From JAIBJN01 sp963775625 (GTDB lineage Bacteria > Actinomycetota > Thermoleophilia > Gaiellales > Gaiellaceae): a stretch of 64,000 nucleotides of DNA. The notes under the pieces are model-generated. The model was not told where the DNA came from. It saw only the letters and a program-made list of their open reading frames with translations, and made no database searches. Below are positions 9,396 to 18,168 of this stretch, piece by piece. The stretch is taken from contig CAVZJM010000002.1 in NCBI GenBank assembly GCA_963775625.1, forward strand, positions 186,001 through 250,000, read 5' to 3'. How positions within the stretch are numbered: position 1 is the stretch's first letter; the number at the start of each line of letters is the position of its first letter. A program made the position numbers and the translations under genes.

Positions 9396-10693
9396 GCGGC
9401 GTACTCCTGCCGGGTAGCGGGTCGCAAGTCGAAGGCGTTGGCGAGCTTGCCGAGGACGTCGACCAGCTGCTCGATCTCGGCCTGGGAGTTCGAGGCGGTC
9501 ACCTGGATCCGGAAGCCGACCTCGCTCTTCGGCACGAGCGGATAGGCCGCGAGGGTGACGTAGATGCCGTGGTCGAAGAGGAAGCGGCCGGCCGCGTCGA
9601 TGTCCTGGTGGCGCGCGAGCGGCACCTCGATGATCGGGAACCCCGAGCGGTTCGGCGTGTGAACCCCGAGGCGATCGAGGCAGCGGAGCACGGCGTCGGT
9701 CTTACGCCAGAGGTCGGCGCGAATCGCATCGCCGCGGGCGTCGTTGACGTCGAAGCCGGCGAGCACGGTCGCGAGCGAGGCGGTAGGCGACGGGCCCGAA
9801 TAGAGGTACGGGGGCGCCGCCGTCTTCAGCAGCTCCTTCAGATCGGTCGGGCAGGCGACGAAGGCCGCCAGGGAGGAGTACGACTTGGAGAAGCCGGCCA
9901 CGAGCACGACCCCGTCATAGGACTCTCCGCAGTAGCGGACGATGCTGTTCCCACGGACGCCGTACGGGCTCGGCTCGTCCGACGCGCGCTCGCCGATGAC
10001 GCCGAACCCGTGTGCGTCGTCGACGTACAGGATCGCGTCGTAGTGGCGCGCGAGCCGGGCGAAGTCGTTCAGGTCGGGCGCGTTCCCGGTCATGCTGTTG
10101 ACCCCGTCCATGCACACGAGCCGGGTCGAGGAGCGGTCCTGCCGCAGGAGCTGCTCGAGGTCGTCCGGGTCCTCGTAGCGGAAGCGCTTGACGGTCGCTC
10201 CTCGCGCGGACGCGAACTGGCAACCGTCGTAGATGGTCTTGTGCGAGCGGCTGTCGACGTAGATCGTCCCGTCTCCGGCGAGCACCGGGATCACGGAGAG
10301 GTGGATCAGGGTGATCGTCGGGATGACGAGCGCGTCCTCGCAGCCGAGCAGCTCGATCAGGCGCTCCTCGATCTCCGGATAGAGGACGGGGCTGCCCAGC
10401 ATCCGCGACCAGCTGGGATGCGTGCCCCACTTCTCGAGGTACTCGGGAACCGCGGCGATGATCTCGCGGTCGAGGTCGAATCCGAGGTAGTTGCAGGAGG
10501 CAAAATCTGCCAGCCATTTGTCGCCGATCCGGATCATCCGGCCGTCGATCTCGTCGATGACGGCGTCGGTCATCGGATTCGATCGCTCGAGCTCGGCCAG
10601 CTCGCTGCAGGCCGCGAGCCAGCGATCGATCCAACGCGGGGAGGCGGACGGGGACCGGGGGCCGTCCGGACGATAGACGCTCATCCGCCCCAC
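9392..10693 (-). CDS. Alpha-oxoamine synthase family PLP enzyme (KBL/BioF/SPT/CqsA-like)
   Basis: This 433-residue fold-type I PLP enzyme has the family motifs: LADFASCNYLGF near the N-terminus, DDAHGFGV for the PLP aspartate and histidine, and the lysine in VAGFSKSYSSLAAF. Such enzymes condense an amino acid with an acyl-CoA to an alpha-aminoketone: KBL, BioF, serine palmitoyltransferase, or the autoinducer synthase CqsA. No biotin, heme or sphingolipid genes lie nearby; instead it is coupled by a 4-base GTGA overlap to a c-di-GMP protein and then an MFS exporter. I infer a signal or secondary-metabolite role, possibly CqsA-like. The start is GTG 10693; ATG 10684 is possible. Confidence 0.8.
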   Translation of the reverse strand: MGRMSVYRPDGPRSPSASPRWIDRWLAACSELAELERSNPMTDAVIDEIDGRMIRIGDKWLADFASCNYLGFDLDREIIAAVPEYLEKWGTHPSWSRMLGSPVLYPEIEERLIELLGCEDALVIPTITLIHLSVIPVLAGDGTIYVDSRSHKTIYDGCQFASARGATVKRFRYEDPDDLEQLLRQDRSSTRLVCMDGVNSMTGNAPDLNDFARLARHYDAILYVDDAHGFGVIGERASDEPSPYGVRGNSIVRYCGESYDGVVLVAGFSKSYSSLAAFVACPTDLKELLKTAAPPYLYSGPSPTASLATVLAGFDVNDARGDAIRADLWRKTDAVLRCLDRLGVHTPNRSGFPIIEVPLARHQDIDAAGRFLFDHGIYVTLAAYPLVPKSEVGFRIQVTASNSQAEIEQLVDVLGKLANAFDLRPATRQEYAA

Positions 10694-10724
10694 ATCGACA
10701 ATTGCGCGGAAGCTTTAGAGAGTC

Positions 10725-10742
10725 GGCACCCGAATGGGTGCC
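10725..10742. terminator. Short hairpin upstream of the alpha-oxoamine synthase
   Basis: GGCACCC and GGGTGCC flank a GAAT tetraloop, giving a 7-bp stem. It sits in the 120-base gap between the secreted-protein gene and the synthase, both on the minus strand. With the larger hairpin at 10769-10804 it may insulate the synthase operon from the gene upstream, or be a leader structure of the synthase mRNA. Confidence 0.4.
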
Positions 10743-10768
10743 TCAGGCCGCTATTTCCTGAGCCGAAT

Positions 10769-10804
10769 GCGAGGAGCGAGGGCTGCGCTCCCCTCGCTCC
10801 TCGC
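10769..10804 (-). terminator. Strong hairpin after the secreted-protein gene
   Basis: GCGAGGAGCGAGGG at 10769-10782 pairs perfectly with 10791-10804 (14-bp stem, 8-base loop). It begins 10 bases past the stop of the minus-strand gene ending at 10814, the expected position for an intrinsic terminator. No T-run follows, as is common in very high-GC genomes. Confidence 0.65.
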
Positions 10805-10813
10805 GCTTGGGGC

Positions 10814-11203
10814 CTAGATCGTTGCCGCCGCTCGGCAGACCTCCCCGCTCTCCAGGTTCACCGCGCGGGCGTTGATTCGATCCGCTCCTGGCCGGTTGCG
10901 CGGCTTGCGCTCGACCTCGAACGACCCGCTCGGGCCGTGGGTCGTGCGGATGCCGCGGAAGAAGCGATTGCCGTCGCGCTTGAGCACGACCCGCCAGCGC
11001 TCGCCGTTCCGGTTCTGGTCGACCTCGAACTCGGTCTCGATCTTGCCGTCGTCTCGATCGAGCTCGAGCTTCCAGTCGGTCGCCCCGGAACAGCTGCCCA
11101 CGCGGCTGACCTCCTTGTCGGACGCAGCAGCCGCGGGCATCGCCGCGACGAGTGACGAGGTCGCGGCGATCGCCGTGATTCCGAGAGCCACGAGTGTGCG
11201 CAT
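10814..11203 (-). CDS. Small secreted protein of unknown function
   Basis: This 129-residue protein starts with a clear Sec signal peptide (MRTLVALGITAIAATSSLVA, then an AAAAS-type cleavage region near residue 27). The mature part is rich in charged beta-strand-like sequence (WKLELDRDDGKIETEFEVD, QNRNGERWRVVL) and has two cysteines (GSCSGATDW and GEVCRAA) that could form one disulfide. The gene has a well-spaced AGGAGGAG-type ribosome binding site and its own terminator hairpin, so it looks like a single-gene unit. I do not recognise a named family; similar small secreted proteins are common in actinobacteria. Confidence 0.75.
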   Translation of the reverse strand: MRTLVALGITAIAATSSLVAAMPAAAASDKEVSRVGSCSGATDWKLELDRDDGKIETEFEVDQNRNGERWRVVLKRDGNRFFRGIRTTHGPSGSFEVERKPRNRPGADRINARAVNLESGEVCRAAATI

Positions 11204-11301
11204 GTCTCCTCCTTCGGGTCCGTTTGCCTGCTGTCCTGGACGCTAGGAGGCCGCGCCTCAGGGGCGCCCCTGCGCGGCGCAAAGGGTTAGGCAGGGTTCT
11301 C

Positions 11302-13128
11302 CTAAGACTCGGTAAGGACAGCCGCCGGAGTGTCCGCGTCCCTGAAGACGAGCGACGCGTAGCGCCCGCCGCGGGCGAGCAGCTCCTCGTGCGTCCCTAC
11401 CTCGACGACCCGGCCGTGGTCGAGGACGACGATCTGGTCGGCGTCGCGGACGGTCGACAGGCGGTGGGCAATGGCGATTGTCGTACGGCCCTCGGCGAGG
11501 AGCTCGAGGGCGTCCTGCACGGCCTGCTCGGTCTGCGTGTCGAGCGCGGAGGTGGCCTCGTCGAGGACGAGGATGGGCGGGTTGCGGAGGATGGTGCGCG
11601 CGATGGCGATGCGCTGCTTCTCGCCGCCGGAGAAGCGGTAGCCGCGCTCGCCGACGACGGTGTCGTAGCCCTCCGGCAGCGAGGCGATGAGGTCGTGCAC
11701 CTGTGCCGCGCGGGCAGCTTCCTCCACCTCGACGTCAGTCGCCTCCGGCATGGCGAAGCGAAGGTTCTCGCGAACGGTCGCGTGGAAGAGATACGTCTCC
11801 TGCGAGACGACGCCGACGGCGGCGGCCAGCGACTCGAAGGTCAGCTCGCGAACGTCCGACCCGTCGATTGCGACCTTCCCCTCGGTCGCGTCGTAGAGCC
11901 TCGCGACGACGTACGCACAGGTCGTCTTGCCGGATCCCGTCTCGCCGACGAGGGCGGTCTTCGTCCCCGCCGGAACGGCGAACGTGACGTCCTCGAGCGT
12001 CCAGGCCTCCTCGCCGTAGCGGAACCAGACGTGGTCGAAGGCGACGTCCCCGCGCGGGTGCTCCAGCGTCCGCGTCCCCTCCTCGATGTCGACCGGCTGG
12101 TCGAGGTACTCGAAGATCCGGTCAAAGAGAGCCAGCGAGCTCTGCACGTCGACCTGGACGCCGAGCAACGACCCGATCGGGAAGAAGAGCCTCGCCTGGA
12201 GGGTGGTGAACGCGACGAGCGTCCCGATCGAAATCGCCCCGCTGCCGTTGGCCATCGTCCAGCCGGCGAACCAGTAGACCAGGGCGGGCATGACGGCGAA
12301 GGTAGTCTGGATCGCCGCCATCATCCAGCGGCCCGTCATGCGGCTCCGCACCTCGAGGTCGGCCAATCGGCTCGATTCCGCCCCGAAGCGCTCGGCAAGG
12401 TCATCGGAGCGGCCCATCGTCTTGCCGAGCAGGATCCCGGAGACGGAGAGGGACTCCTGCACGATCGAGGACACATCCGCGAGCGACTCCTGCAGCTCAG
12501 CAGTTACCTTCCGTCGCTGGTCGCCGACCCGCTTCGTCAGCCACACGAACAGCGGCAGCAGCGCGAGCGCGAAGACGGCGAGGCGCCAGTCCAGCAGGAG
12601 CATGGCGCCGACGGTGGCGAGCACTGTCGTCACGTTGGAGATCACCGAGGTCGCCGTGGACGTGACCACGTTCTGAATGCCGCCGATGTCGTTGGCGATC
12701 CGGCTCTGCACCTCGCCCGTTCGGGTGCGGGTGAAGAACGCGAGCGAGAGCCGCTGCAGGTGCCGGTAGACGGCCGTGCGGAGGTCGTGCATGACGGACT
12801 GCCCGACGCGATTCGAGAGCAGCGTCTGCCAGACGCCCAACGCGCCGGTCACAACCGGGATGGCGACCATGCCCGCCACGAGGGCCGTCAGCAGGCCGAC
12901 GCGCTCGTCCGGAATTGCCACGTCCAGAACCTGGCGGAGCAGGAAGGCCGGGATCACGCCCAGGGCGGCCGAGACGAAGATCAGCGCGTTGACGACGAGC
13001 AGTGTCCGCCCGTACGGCCGGAAGAGGCGGACGATGCGGCGGAGGTTCGCCTTGCGCACCGCGGGATCGGCCGGACGCTCCGGAGCCTCCCCGGACGAGA
13101 AGCCGTTCCAGCGGCGGCGACCGGCCAT
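11302..13128 (-). CDS. ABC exporter, fused membrane and ATPase domains
   Basis: This 608-residue half-transporter has an N-terminal six-helix membrane domain (about residues 40-330) and a C-terminal ATPase with Walker A (GETGSGKT), signature (FSGGEKQR), Walker B (ILVLDEATSALD) and the H-loop (AHRLST). It should work as a homodimer exporting lipids, peptides or drugs. It resembles MsbA/LmrA-type proteins and, more closely, the large actinobacterial group of multidrug-like exporters. No partner half-transporter lies beside it. Substrate is unknown. Confidence 0.9.
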   Translation of the reverse strand: MAGRRRWNGFSSGEAPERPADPAVRKANLRRIVRLFRPYGRTLLVVNALIFVSAALGVIPAFLLRQVLDVAIPDERVGLLTALVAGMVAIPVVTGALGVWQTLLSNRVGQSVMHDLRTAVYRHLQRLSLAFFTRTRTGEVQSRIANDIGGIQNVVTSTATSVISNVTTVLATVGAMLLLDWRLAVFALALLPLFVWLTKRVGDQRRKVTAELQESLADVSSIVQESLSVSGILLGKTMGRSDDLAERFGAESSRLADLEVRSRMTGRWMMAAIQTTFAVMPALVYWFAGWTMANGSGAISIGTLVAFTTLQARLFFPIGSLLGVQVDVQSSLALFDRIFEYLDQPVDIEEGTRTLEHPRGDVAFDHVWFRYGEEAWTLEDVTFAVPAGTKTALVGETGSGKTTCAYVVARLYDATEGKVAIDGSDVRELTFESLAAAVGVVSQETYLFHATVRENLRFAMPEATDVEVEEAARAAQVHDLIASLPEGYDTVVGERGYRFSGGEKQRIAIARTILRNPPILVLDEATSALDTQTEQAVQDALELLAEGRTTIAIAHRLSTVRDADQIVVLDHGRVVEVGTHEELLARGGRYASLVFRDADTPAAVLTES

Positions 13129-13186
13129 CCCTGAAGCTTGCCTGCCAAGCGGCGGTCTACCGCGACCGGGGCCGGCGGTGTACGTC

Positions 13187-13582
13187 CTAGTTCGTGGTGA
13201 ACCCGATGATCGTCGCCGTGAGGAGGACCAGGGAGGTCAGCCCACCGACGAGGGCTGTCACGCGCAACAGACCGTCTCTCTCCCGGAAACCGGCGTAGAA
13301 GAGCAACGCTGCGCATCCGGCCATGAGGCTGATGGAGAGCACGAACATCGGGCCGAGCGCCCCGCCCGGCGAGCGATATGCGTCCCAGCGGCTGATGCCG
13401 TTCCCCCGGTAGCTGTCCTCGCCGAAGACGTAGACGGTGACAAGGACCGCGCTCAGGAGCGGAAGGGCGGCGAGGGCCGCAGAACGGCGCGACAGCCAGC
13501 GCACGAGGCGACCGCTGGACGCGACCGCAAGCAGAGCCCCGGCGACCAGGAAGTTCGCCAGAAGAACGAGGCCCGATGGCAC
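13187..13582 (-). CDS. Small four-helix membrane protein, unknown
   Basis: This 131-residue protein has about four predicted membrane helices (LVLLANFLVAGALLAVA, LAALPLLSAVLVTVYVF, MFVLSISLMAGCAALLFYAG and VTALVGGLTSLVLLTATII). A soluble loop (GEDSYRGNGISRWDAYRSPG) between helices 2 and 3 is the most distinctive part. It lies 21 bases downstream of the helicase stop and 58 bases upstream of the ABC exporter, all on the minus strand. I do not recognise the family. Confidence 0.6.
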   Translation of the reverse strand: MPSGLVLLANFLVAGALLAVASSGRLVRWLSRRSAALAALPLLSAVLVTVYVFGEDSYRGNGISRWDAYRSPGGALGPMFVLSISLMAGCAALLFYAGFRERDGLLRVTALVGGLTSLVLLTATIIGFTTN

Positions 13583-13603
13583 CCGTGCACCGCTAGCTGC
13601 GCT

Positions 13604-14777
13604 CTACCACTTGGAGCGGCGGCCGCGGCGGCTCGTGTAGACGAGCTTGGGGCGCGCCGACTTCATGCCCGCGCTCTCGAACTGCTCGCGGTGCCCGAGG
13701 CGGTTGGCGACGCGGCTCGCGTCGGCCTGCTGCTCCGGGAGGACAAATGTGACAGCGATGCCGCTGCGGCCCGCACGGCCCGTGCGGCCGGTGCGGTGGA
13801 GATAGCCCTTGTCCTCCTCCGGCGGGTCGAAGTTGATCACGTGCTCGACGTCGTCGATGTCGAGGCCGCGGGCAGCGACGTCGGTGGCGACGAGGACGGA
13901 GACCTTCCCGCGCTCGAAGCGGTCGAGTGAGCGCCGGCGCGAGGACTGGGACATGTCGCCGTGGAGCGAGTCGGCCTTGACGCCGTGGCGGACGAGCCGC
14001 TTGACGAGCCGATCGGCGCCGCGCTTGGTGCGGACGAAGACGAGCGTCAGCCCGGTGCTCTTGGCGAGATGCTCGACGAGCGTCTCCACCTTCGTGCTCT
14101 GGTCGACGGAGACGAAGCGGTGCTCGATCTCGCCGACCGACCGGTCAGCCGGCAGCGCGGCCTCGAAGCGCGAGGGGCTCGAGGTGTAGGCGTGCGCGAG
14201 GGAGCCGACCTCGCCGTCGAGCGTCGCCGAGAAGAACATCGTCTGCCGAATGCGGGGCACCCGCCGGACGAGCCGGTCGACCTGCGGCTTGAAGCCCATG
14301 TCGAGCATCCGGTCGGCCTCGTCGAGGACGAGGATGCGGATGCGGTCGAGGCTGATCAGCTTGCGCTGCGCGAGATCCTCGAGCCGGCCAGGCGTGGCGA
14401 CGATCACATGGGAGCTGCGCGCCTCGGCGGCCTGGCTCTTCAGCGGAACGCCGCCGTAGACGGAGGCGACCCGCAGGCCCTTGGGCTTCACGACGAAGCG
14501 CAGCTCCTCGGTCACCTGCTGGCAAAGCTCGCGGGTGGGGACGAGCACGAGTACGCTCGGCCTCCCGTCGCTCGGCGACGTCCGCTCGGCGATCGGCAAG
14601 TGCGAACGCGAGCGTCTTGCCCGAGCCCGTGGGCGACTTCGCAAGCACGTCGAGGCCGGCGAGCGCGTCGGGAAGGACGAGCGCCTGAATGCTGAAAGGC
14701 TCGTGGATGGAACGGGTTGCGAGCGCGTCGACGACAGGCTGCGACACGCCAAGCCCATGGAAAGACTCTTGAGACAC
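13604..14777 (-). CDS. DEAD-box RNA helicase, one frameshift
   Basis: With one extra base removed at 14597 the gene reads as 390 residues. The motifs are in order: the Q motif region (HEPFSIQALVLPDALAG), Walker A (SPTGSGKT), PTREL, VATPGR, DEAD, SAT, then the C-terminal ARGLDI and HRTGRTGRAGR. It should unwind RNA, for example in cold adaptation, RNA decay or ribosome assembly. The basic tail (KLVYTSRRGRRSKW) may help RNA binding. The insertion sits between motif I and PTREL and would remove nearly the whole enzyme, so I read it as a sequence error; the rest of the gene is intact. Confidence 0.85.
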
Positions 14778-14950
14778 CTTGTTCTACTCCTTCTACTTCG
14801 TTCGAGACTCGCCTTGCCCGAACGTCCGAAGGAGGAACGAGAAGCTCATCTCACGGCCGACCGAGTGCCGACCTGTTGACCGAACGGTAGCAGCAGCAGC
14901 CGACCGCTCCGCGGTACAGTCGCTCGCGTCAACAACCTCGAGGGGGATGG

Positions 14951-15383
14951 ATGGCTACCGATCGGCATGCCGAGGTCACCTGGCGCGGGAGCCTGATCGA
15001 CGGCAACGGCTCGATCGACAGCGTCGGCAGCGATGCGTTCGGGCCGCTCGAGATCACGTGGGCGTCGCGGGCCGAGGAGCCTGGCGGCCGCACCAGTCCG
15101 GAGGAGCTGATTGCCGCAGCGCACGCGGCCTGCGTCTCGATGGCGCTCTCGCACGGGCTCGCCGAGGCGGGGACGCCGCCGGAGCAGCTGAAGACGAAGC
15201 GCGACGGTCACCTTTCAGCCGGGCGAAGGGATCACCAGGGTCGTGCTCACGATCCGCGGCACCGTCCCGGGACTCGACGAGGACGGCTTTCGGGCGGCGG
15301 CCGAGGACGCGAAGGCGAACTGCCCGGTCTCGCAGGCCCTCGCGGGCGTGCCCGAGATCGCGCTCGACGCCTCGCTCGCCTAG
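14951..15383 (+). CDS. OsmC/Ohr-family peroxiredoxin, one frameshift
   Basis: With one A removed at 15197-15198 this becomes a 143-residue OsmC-family protein. Both redox cysteines are then present: the first in AAHAACVSMALS and the second in KANCPVSQALAG. The restored joint reads LKTSATVTFQPG, typical of the family. OsmC proteins reduce organic hydroperoxides with thiol or lipoyl cofactors. It starts with ATG after a GAGGGGG ribosome binding site and ends 2 bases before the creatininase-family gene, so it appears to be the first gene of the long plus-strand operon. The helicase lies divergently upstream. Confidence 0.82.
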
Positions 15384-15385
15384 CC

Positions 15386-16198
15386 ATGTGGGGCAGCCCC
15401 CTCCTCTACGAGCGCCTGAGCTGGCCCGAGGTGCGCCGCGCGGCCTCCGAGGAGCGCGTCTGCCTGATCCCCGTCGCCACGCTCGAGGACCACGGCCCGC
15501 ACCTGCCGATCGACACGGACGTCCGCCTCACCTGGGAGATCTGCCGGCGCACGGCCGAGGCGGCGCCCGACGAGATCGTGCTCCTGCCGATGATCCCGCA
15601 CGGCTACTCGCCCCACCACATGGACTTTCCCGGGCCGATCACGATCGGCTGGGACACCTTCACCCGCTACTGCAAGGACGTCGGCAGCTCGCTGGCCCGG
15701 CACGGCTTCCGGCGCATGCTCTTCCTGAACGGGCACGGCTCCAACCAGCCGTTCGTCGACGCGGCGGCGCGCCTCGTCGGCGTCGACCACCCCGAGGTCC
15801 TCGCCGGCTCCGCCTTCTACCTCTCCGGCAAGAAGGCGCTGGAGCGCATCGAGGAGATCCGCGACTCGGACGCCGGCGGCATGGCCCACGCCTGCGAGCT
15901 CGAGACGTCCATGTACCTCGCCATCGACCCCGACGCCGTCGAGATGGAGAAGGCGCTCGACGAGCGCGGCTTCCCGGCCGGCGAGTACTCGTACATGGAG
16001 TGGTCGGACGGGCCCATGCGCGTGATGCCCTGGTGGTCGGCCTTCTCGGTCACCGGCATCCAGGGCGACGCCTCGAAGGGCACGGCCGAGAAGGGCGAGG
16101 CCTTCCTGGCCGCGGCGGTCGAGGAGTGCGTCGGCTTCGTCCGCGACCTGCTCGCGAAGCCGCTGCCGCAGCGGCGCGAGCCGCAGGAGACGCTGTGA
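15386..16198 (+). CDS. Creatininase-family amidohydrolase
   Basis: This 270-residue protein has the metal-binding pattern of the creatininase family: ATLEDHGPHLPIDTD near residue 35, FLNGHGSNQP, and AHACELETS. Family members hydrolyse cyclic or linear amides (creatinine, formamidopyrimidines) or act in peptide-cofactor maturation (MftE). No mycofactocin genes are present here. It overlaps the next gene by 4 bases (GTGA). Set among an OsmC gene, two other amide hydrolases and a peptide importer, it probably cleaves an amide bond of an imported compound. The exact substrate is unknown. Confidence 0.85.
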   Translation: MWGSPLLYERLSWPEVRRAASEERVCLIPVATLEDHGPHLPIDTDVRLTWEICRRTAEAAPDEIVLLPMIPHGYSPHHMDFPGPITIGWDTFTRYCKDVGSSLARHGFRRMLFLNGHGSNQPFVDAAARLVGVDHPEVLAGSAFYLSGKKALERIEEIRDSDAGGMAHACELETSMYLAIDPDAVEMEKALDERGFPAGEYSYMEWSDGPMRVMPWWSAFSVTGIQGDASKGTAEKGEAFLAAAVEECVGFVRDLLAKPLPQRREPQETL

Positions 16199-17198
16199 CG
16201 CCGCCGCCGATCCCGCCTCATCCAGGTCGCCGGCAGCCACCGCGAGGTCGGCCGGCAGATCGGCTCGGCGACGGCCGCGGGCGATTCGTCGCTCTGTCGC
16301 GGCGCCCTTCGACGCCGACCTCGTACGCCGCTACCGCGCCGTCACGGTCGAGCACCTCCCGTGGGTCGTCGAGGAGCTGGACGGCGCCGCCGAGGGCGCC
16401 GGAGTCGACCCGCTCGCGCTCTTCGCCGCCTCGATCGAGGAGCTCGCGCCCGCCGAGGCGCCCGCCGGGTGCAGCGACCTCGTCGTCACGAAGGACCTGA
16501 GCGCGAACGGCCACCTGTTGGTCGCGCACAACAACGACCTCTACGCGGAGGACGAGGAAGACGTCGTCGCGATCGAGTGGCGGGTGCCGGGCGAGCCCGT
16601 CGTCTTCACGCTCGGGACGGGCCCCTGGCTCAGCGTCGGCTGGAACGACGCGGGGCTCTCGGTCACTGGGAACGAGCTCTCGCCGAACGACGAGCGGGTC
16701 GGCATACCCCGCCTCGTCCAGATGCGCGACGTGCTCACGCGGCGAAGCCTGGCCGAGGCGGTCGAAGCCGTCCTCCATCCCGCCAGAGCTTCCTCCTACA
16801 ACTGGGTCCTCGCCCACGCGGCGGACGGCGCGCTGAACGTCGAGGGCTCGGCGACGCAGGCCGGGATCGACGAGCCGGGGCCCGACGGGTTCCTCGCCCA
16901 CACGAACCACTACGCCCGGGACGACATGGAGCGCTTCGAGAGCACGGCGCATCTGGCGAACTCCTGCCGGCGGCTCGACCGGGCGCGGGAGCTCGCGCGG
17001 GGCGGGCCCTTCACCGCGGACGCGCTCCGCGCCGCGCTCGCCGACCATGAGAACGCCCCGGACTCCATCTGCTCCCACGACGAGGGCCCGAAGCCGGTCA
17101 AGACGGTCTTCTGGTGCGTCGCGGACGTCACCGCCGGGGAGATCACGTACGGGCGCGGCAATCCGTGCGACTCCGAGGCTCAGGTCTACACCTTTTGA
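16195..17198 (+). CDS. C45-family autoproteolytic amidohydrolase (acyltransferase-like), two frameshifts
   Basis: The C-terminal two thirds reads cleanly; the N-terminal part needs two single bases removed, one in the C-run at 16212-16214 and one G at 16279-16281, giving 333 residues. The N-terminus then reads RLIQVAGSHREVGRQIG, typical of the isopenicillin N acyltransferase-like C45 family, and the autocatalytic cysteine lies in APAGCSDLVV, followed by LLVAHNND. These Ntn hydrolases cut themselves to free an N-terminal cysteine and then hydrolyse or transfer amide-linked acyl groups. The gene overlaps both neighbours by 4 bases. Both indels sit in short homopolymers and are probably errors. 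Confidence 0.8.
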
Positions 17199-18164
17199 TC
17201 GCGGCCAACCTCTTCGGCAAGCCGCTCCCGGACGGCGGCACGATCGGCGTCGCCGCGCCGGCCAGCCCGTACGAGAGCCGCTCCGACGTCCTCCGCAGCG
17301 TGGAGTGGTGGGAGTCGAAGGGCTACAAGGTCAAGCTGGCCGAGCACGTCCTCGCGCGTGACGACTTCGTCGCCGGGGACGCCGGTGACCGCGCCGCCGA
17401 CCTCAACGCCCTCTTCTCCGACCCCGAGGTTGACGTCGTCCAGTGCCTCCAGGGCGGCTACGGCTCGGCGCAGGTGATCCCCCATCCTCGACTTCGACGC
17501 CATCGCGGCGAATCCGAAGCCCTTCGTCGGCTTCTCCGACATCACCGCGCTCCACGTCGCCATCCGCCAGCGGACAGGCCTGGCCACCTTCTACGGGAAC
17601 GGGCTCCTGGGCATGGGCGACCCGGAGACGACCGCGTTCTCGAAGGAGCGGCTGCTCGCGGTGCTTCGGGGAGGCGGCGCAGGCGAGGTGCCGAGCGACC
17701 CGGACGACCCGTTCGTCCGGGTCATTCGAGGCGGCACGGTCACCGCGCCGCTCGCGGGCGGCTGCCTCTGGCTCCTGATGCAGACCATGGGCACACCCTG
17801 GGAGATCGAGCTCGACGGCGCGATCCTCTTCTTCGAGGACTACCACCTCCCGCCCTACTACCTGGACGGGATCCTGACCCAGCTCGCGCACGCCGGCAAA
17901 CTCGCCGGCCTCCGCGGAGTCGTAGTAGGAGACATGGAGAAATGCGACTGGGGAGACCACCCGGCGGGGTACCCACGGACACGGACGCTCGAGGACGTGC
18001 TCGAGGTTCATCTGGAGCCGCTGGGGGTTCCCGTGCTATACAAGCTTCCCTTGGGACACGGGAAGCACCTCGCAGCCATCCCGCTCGGCGTCACGGTGAC
18101 GCTCGATGCAGGCGCGAGGACGCTCAGAATCGAGCAATCCGGCCTGGCGACGGAGAGGGAGTGA
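17195..18164 (+). CDS. S66-family LD-carboxypeptidase/MccF-like peptidase, one frameshift
   Basis: Removing one C from the run at 17479-17483 gives 322 residues. The start is TTG 17195, overlapping the previous stop. Expected S66 features are present: GVAAPASP near the N-terminus, GGYGSAQ, the nucleophile serine in VGFSDIT (restored frame), the glutamate in ILFFEDYHLPP, and the histidine in PLGHGKH. S66 enzymes remove the terminal D-amino acid of cell-wall tetrapeptides (LdcA) or cut acyl-sulfamoyl adenylates (MccF). Five bases separate it from the peptide-binding protein gene, so recycling or use of an imported peptide is likely. The choice between the LdcA and MccF roles is open. Confidence 0.83.
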
Positions 18165-18168
18165 GAGC

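Noticed and set aside
17195..18164. Microcin C immunity (MccF) cluster
   Set aside because: The S66 protein alone does not distinguish MccF from LD-carboxypeptidases, and no microcin biosynthetic genes are present.
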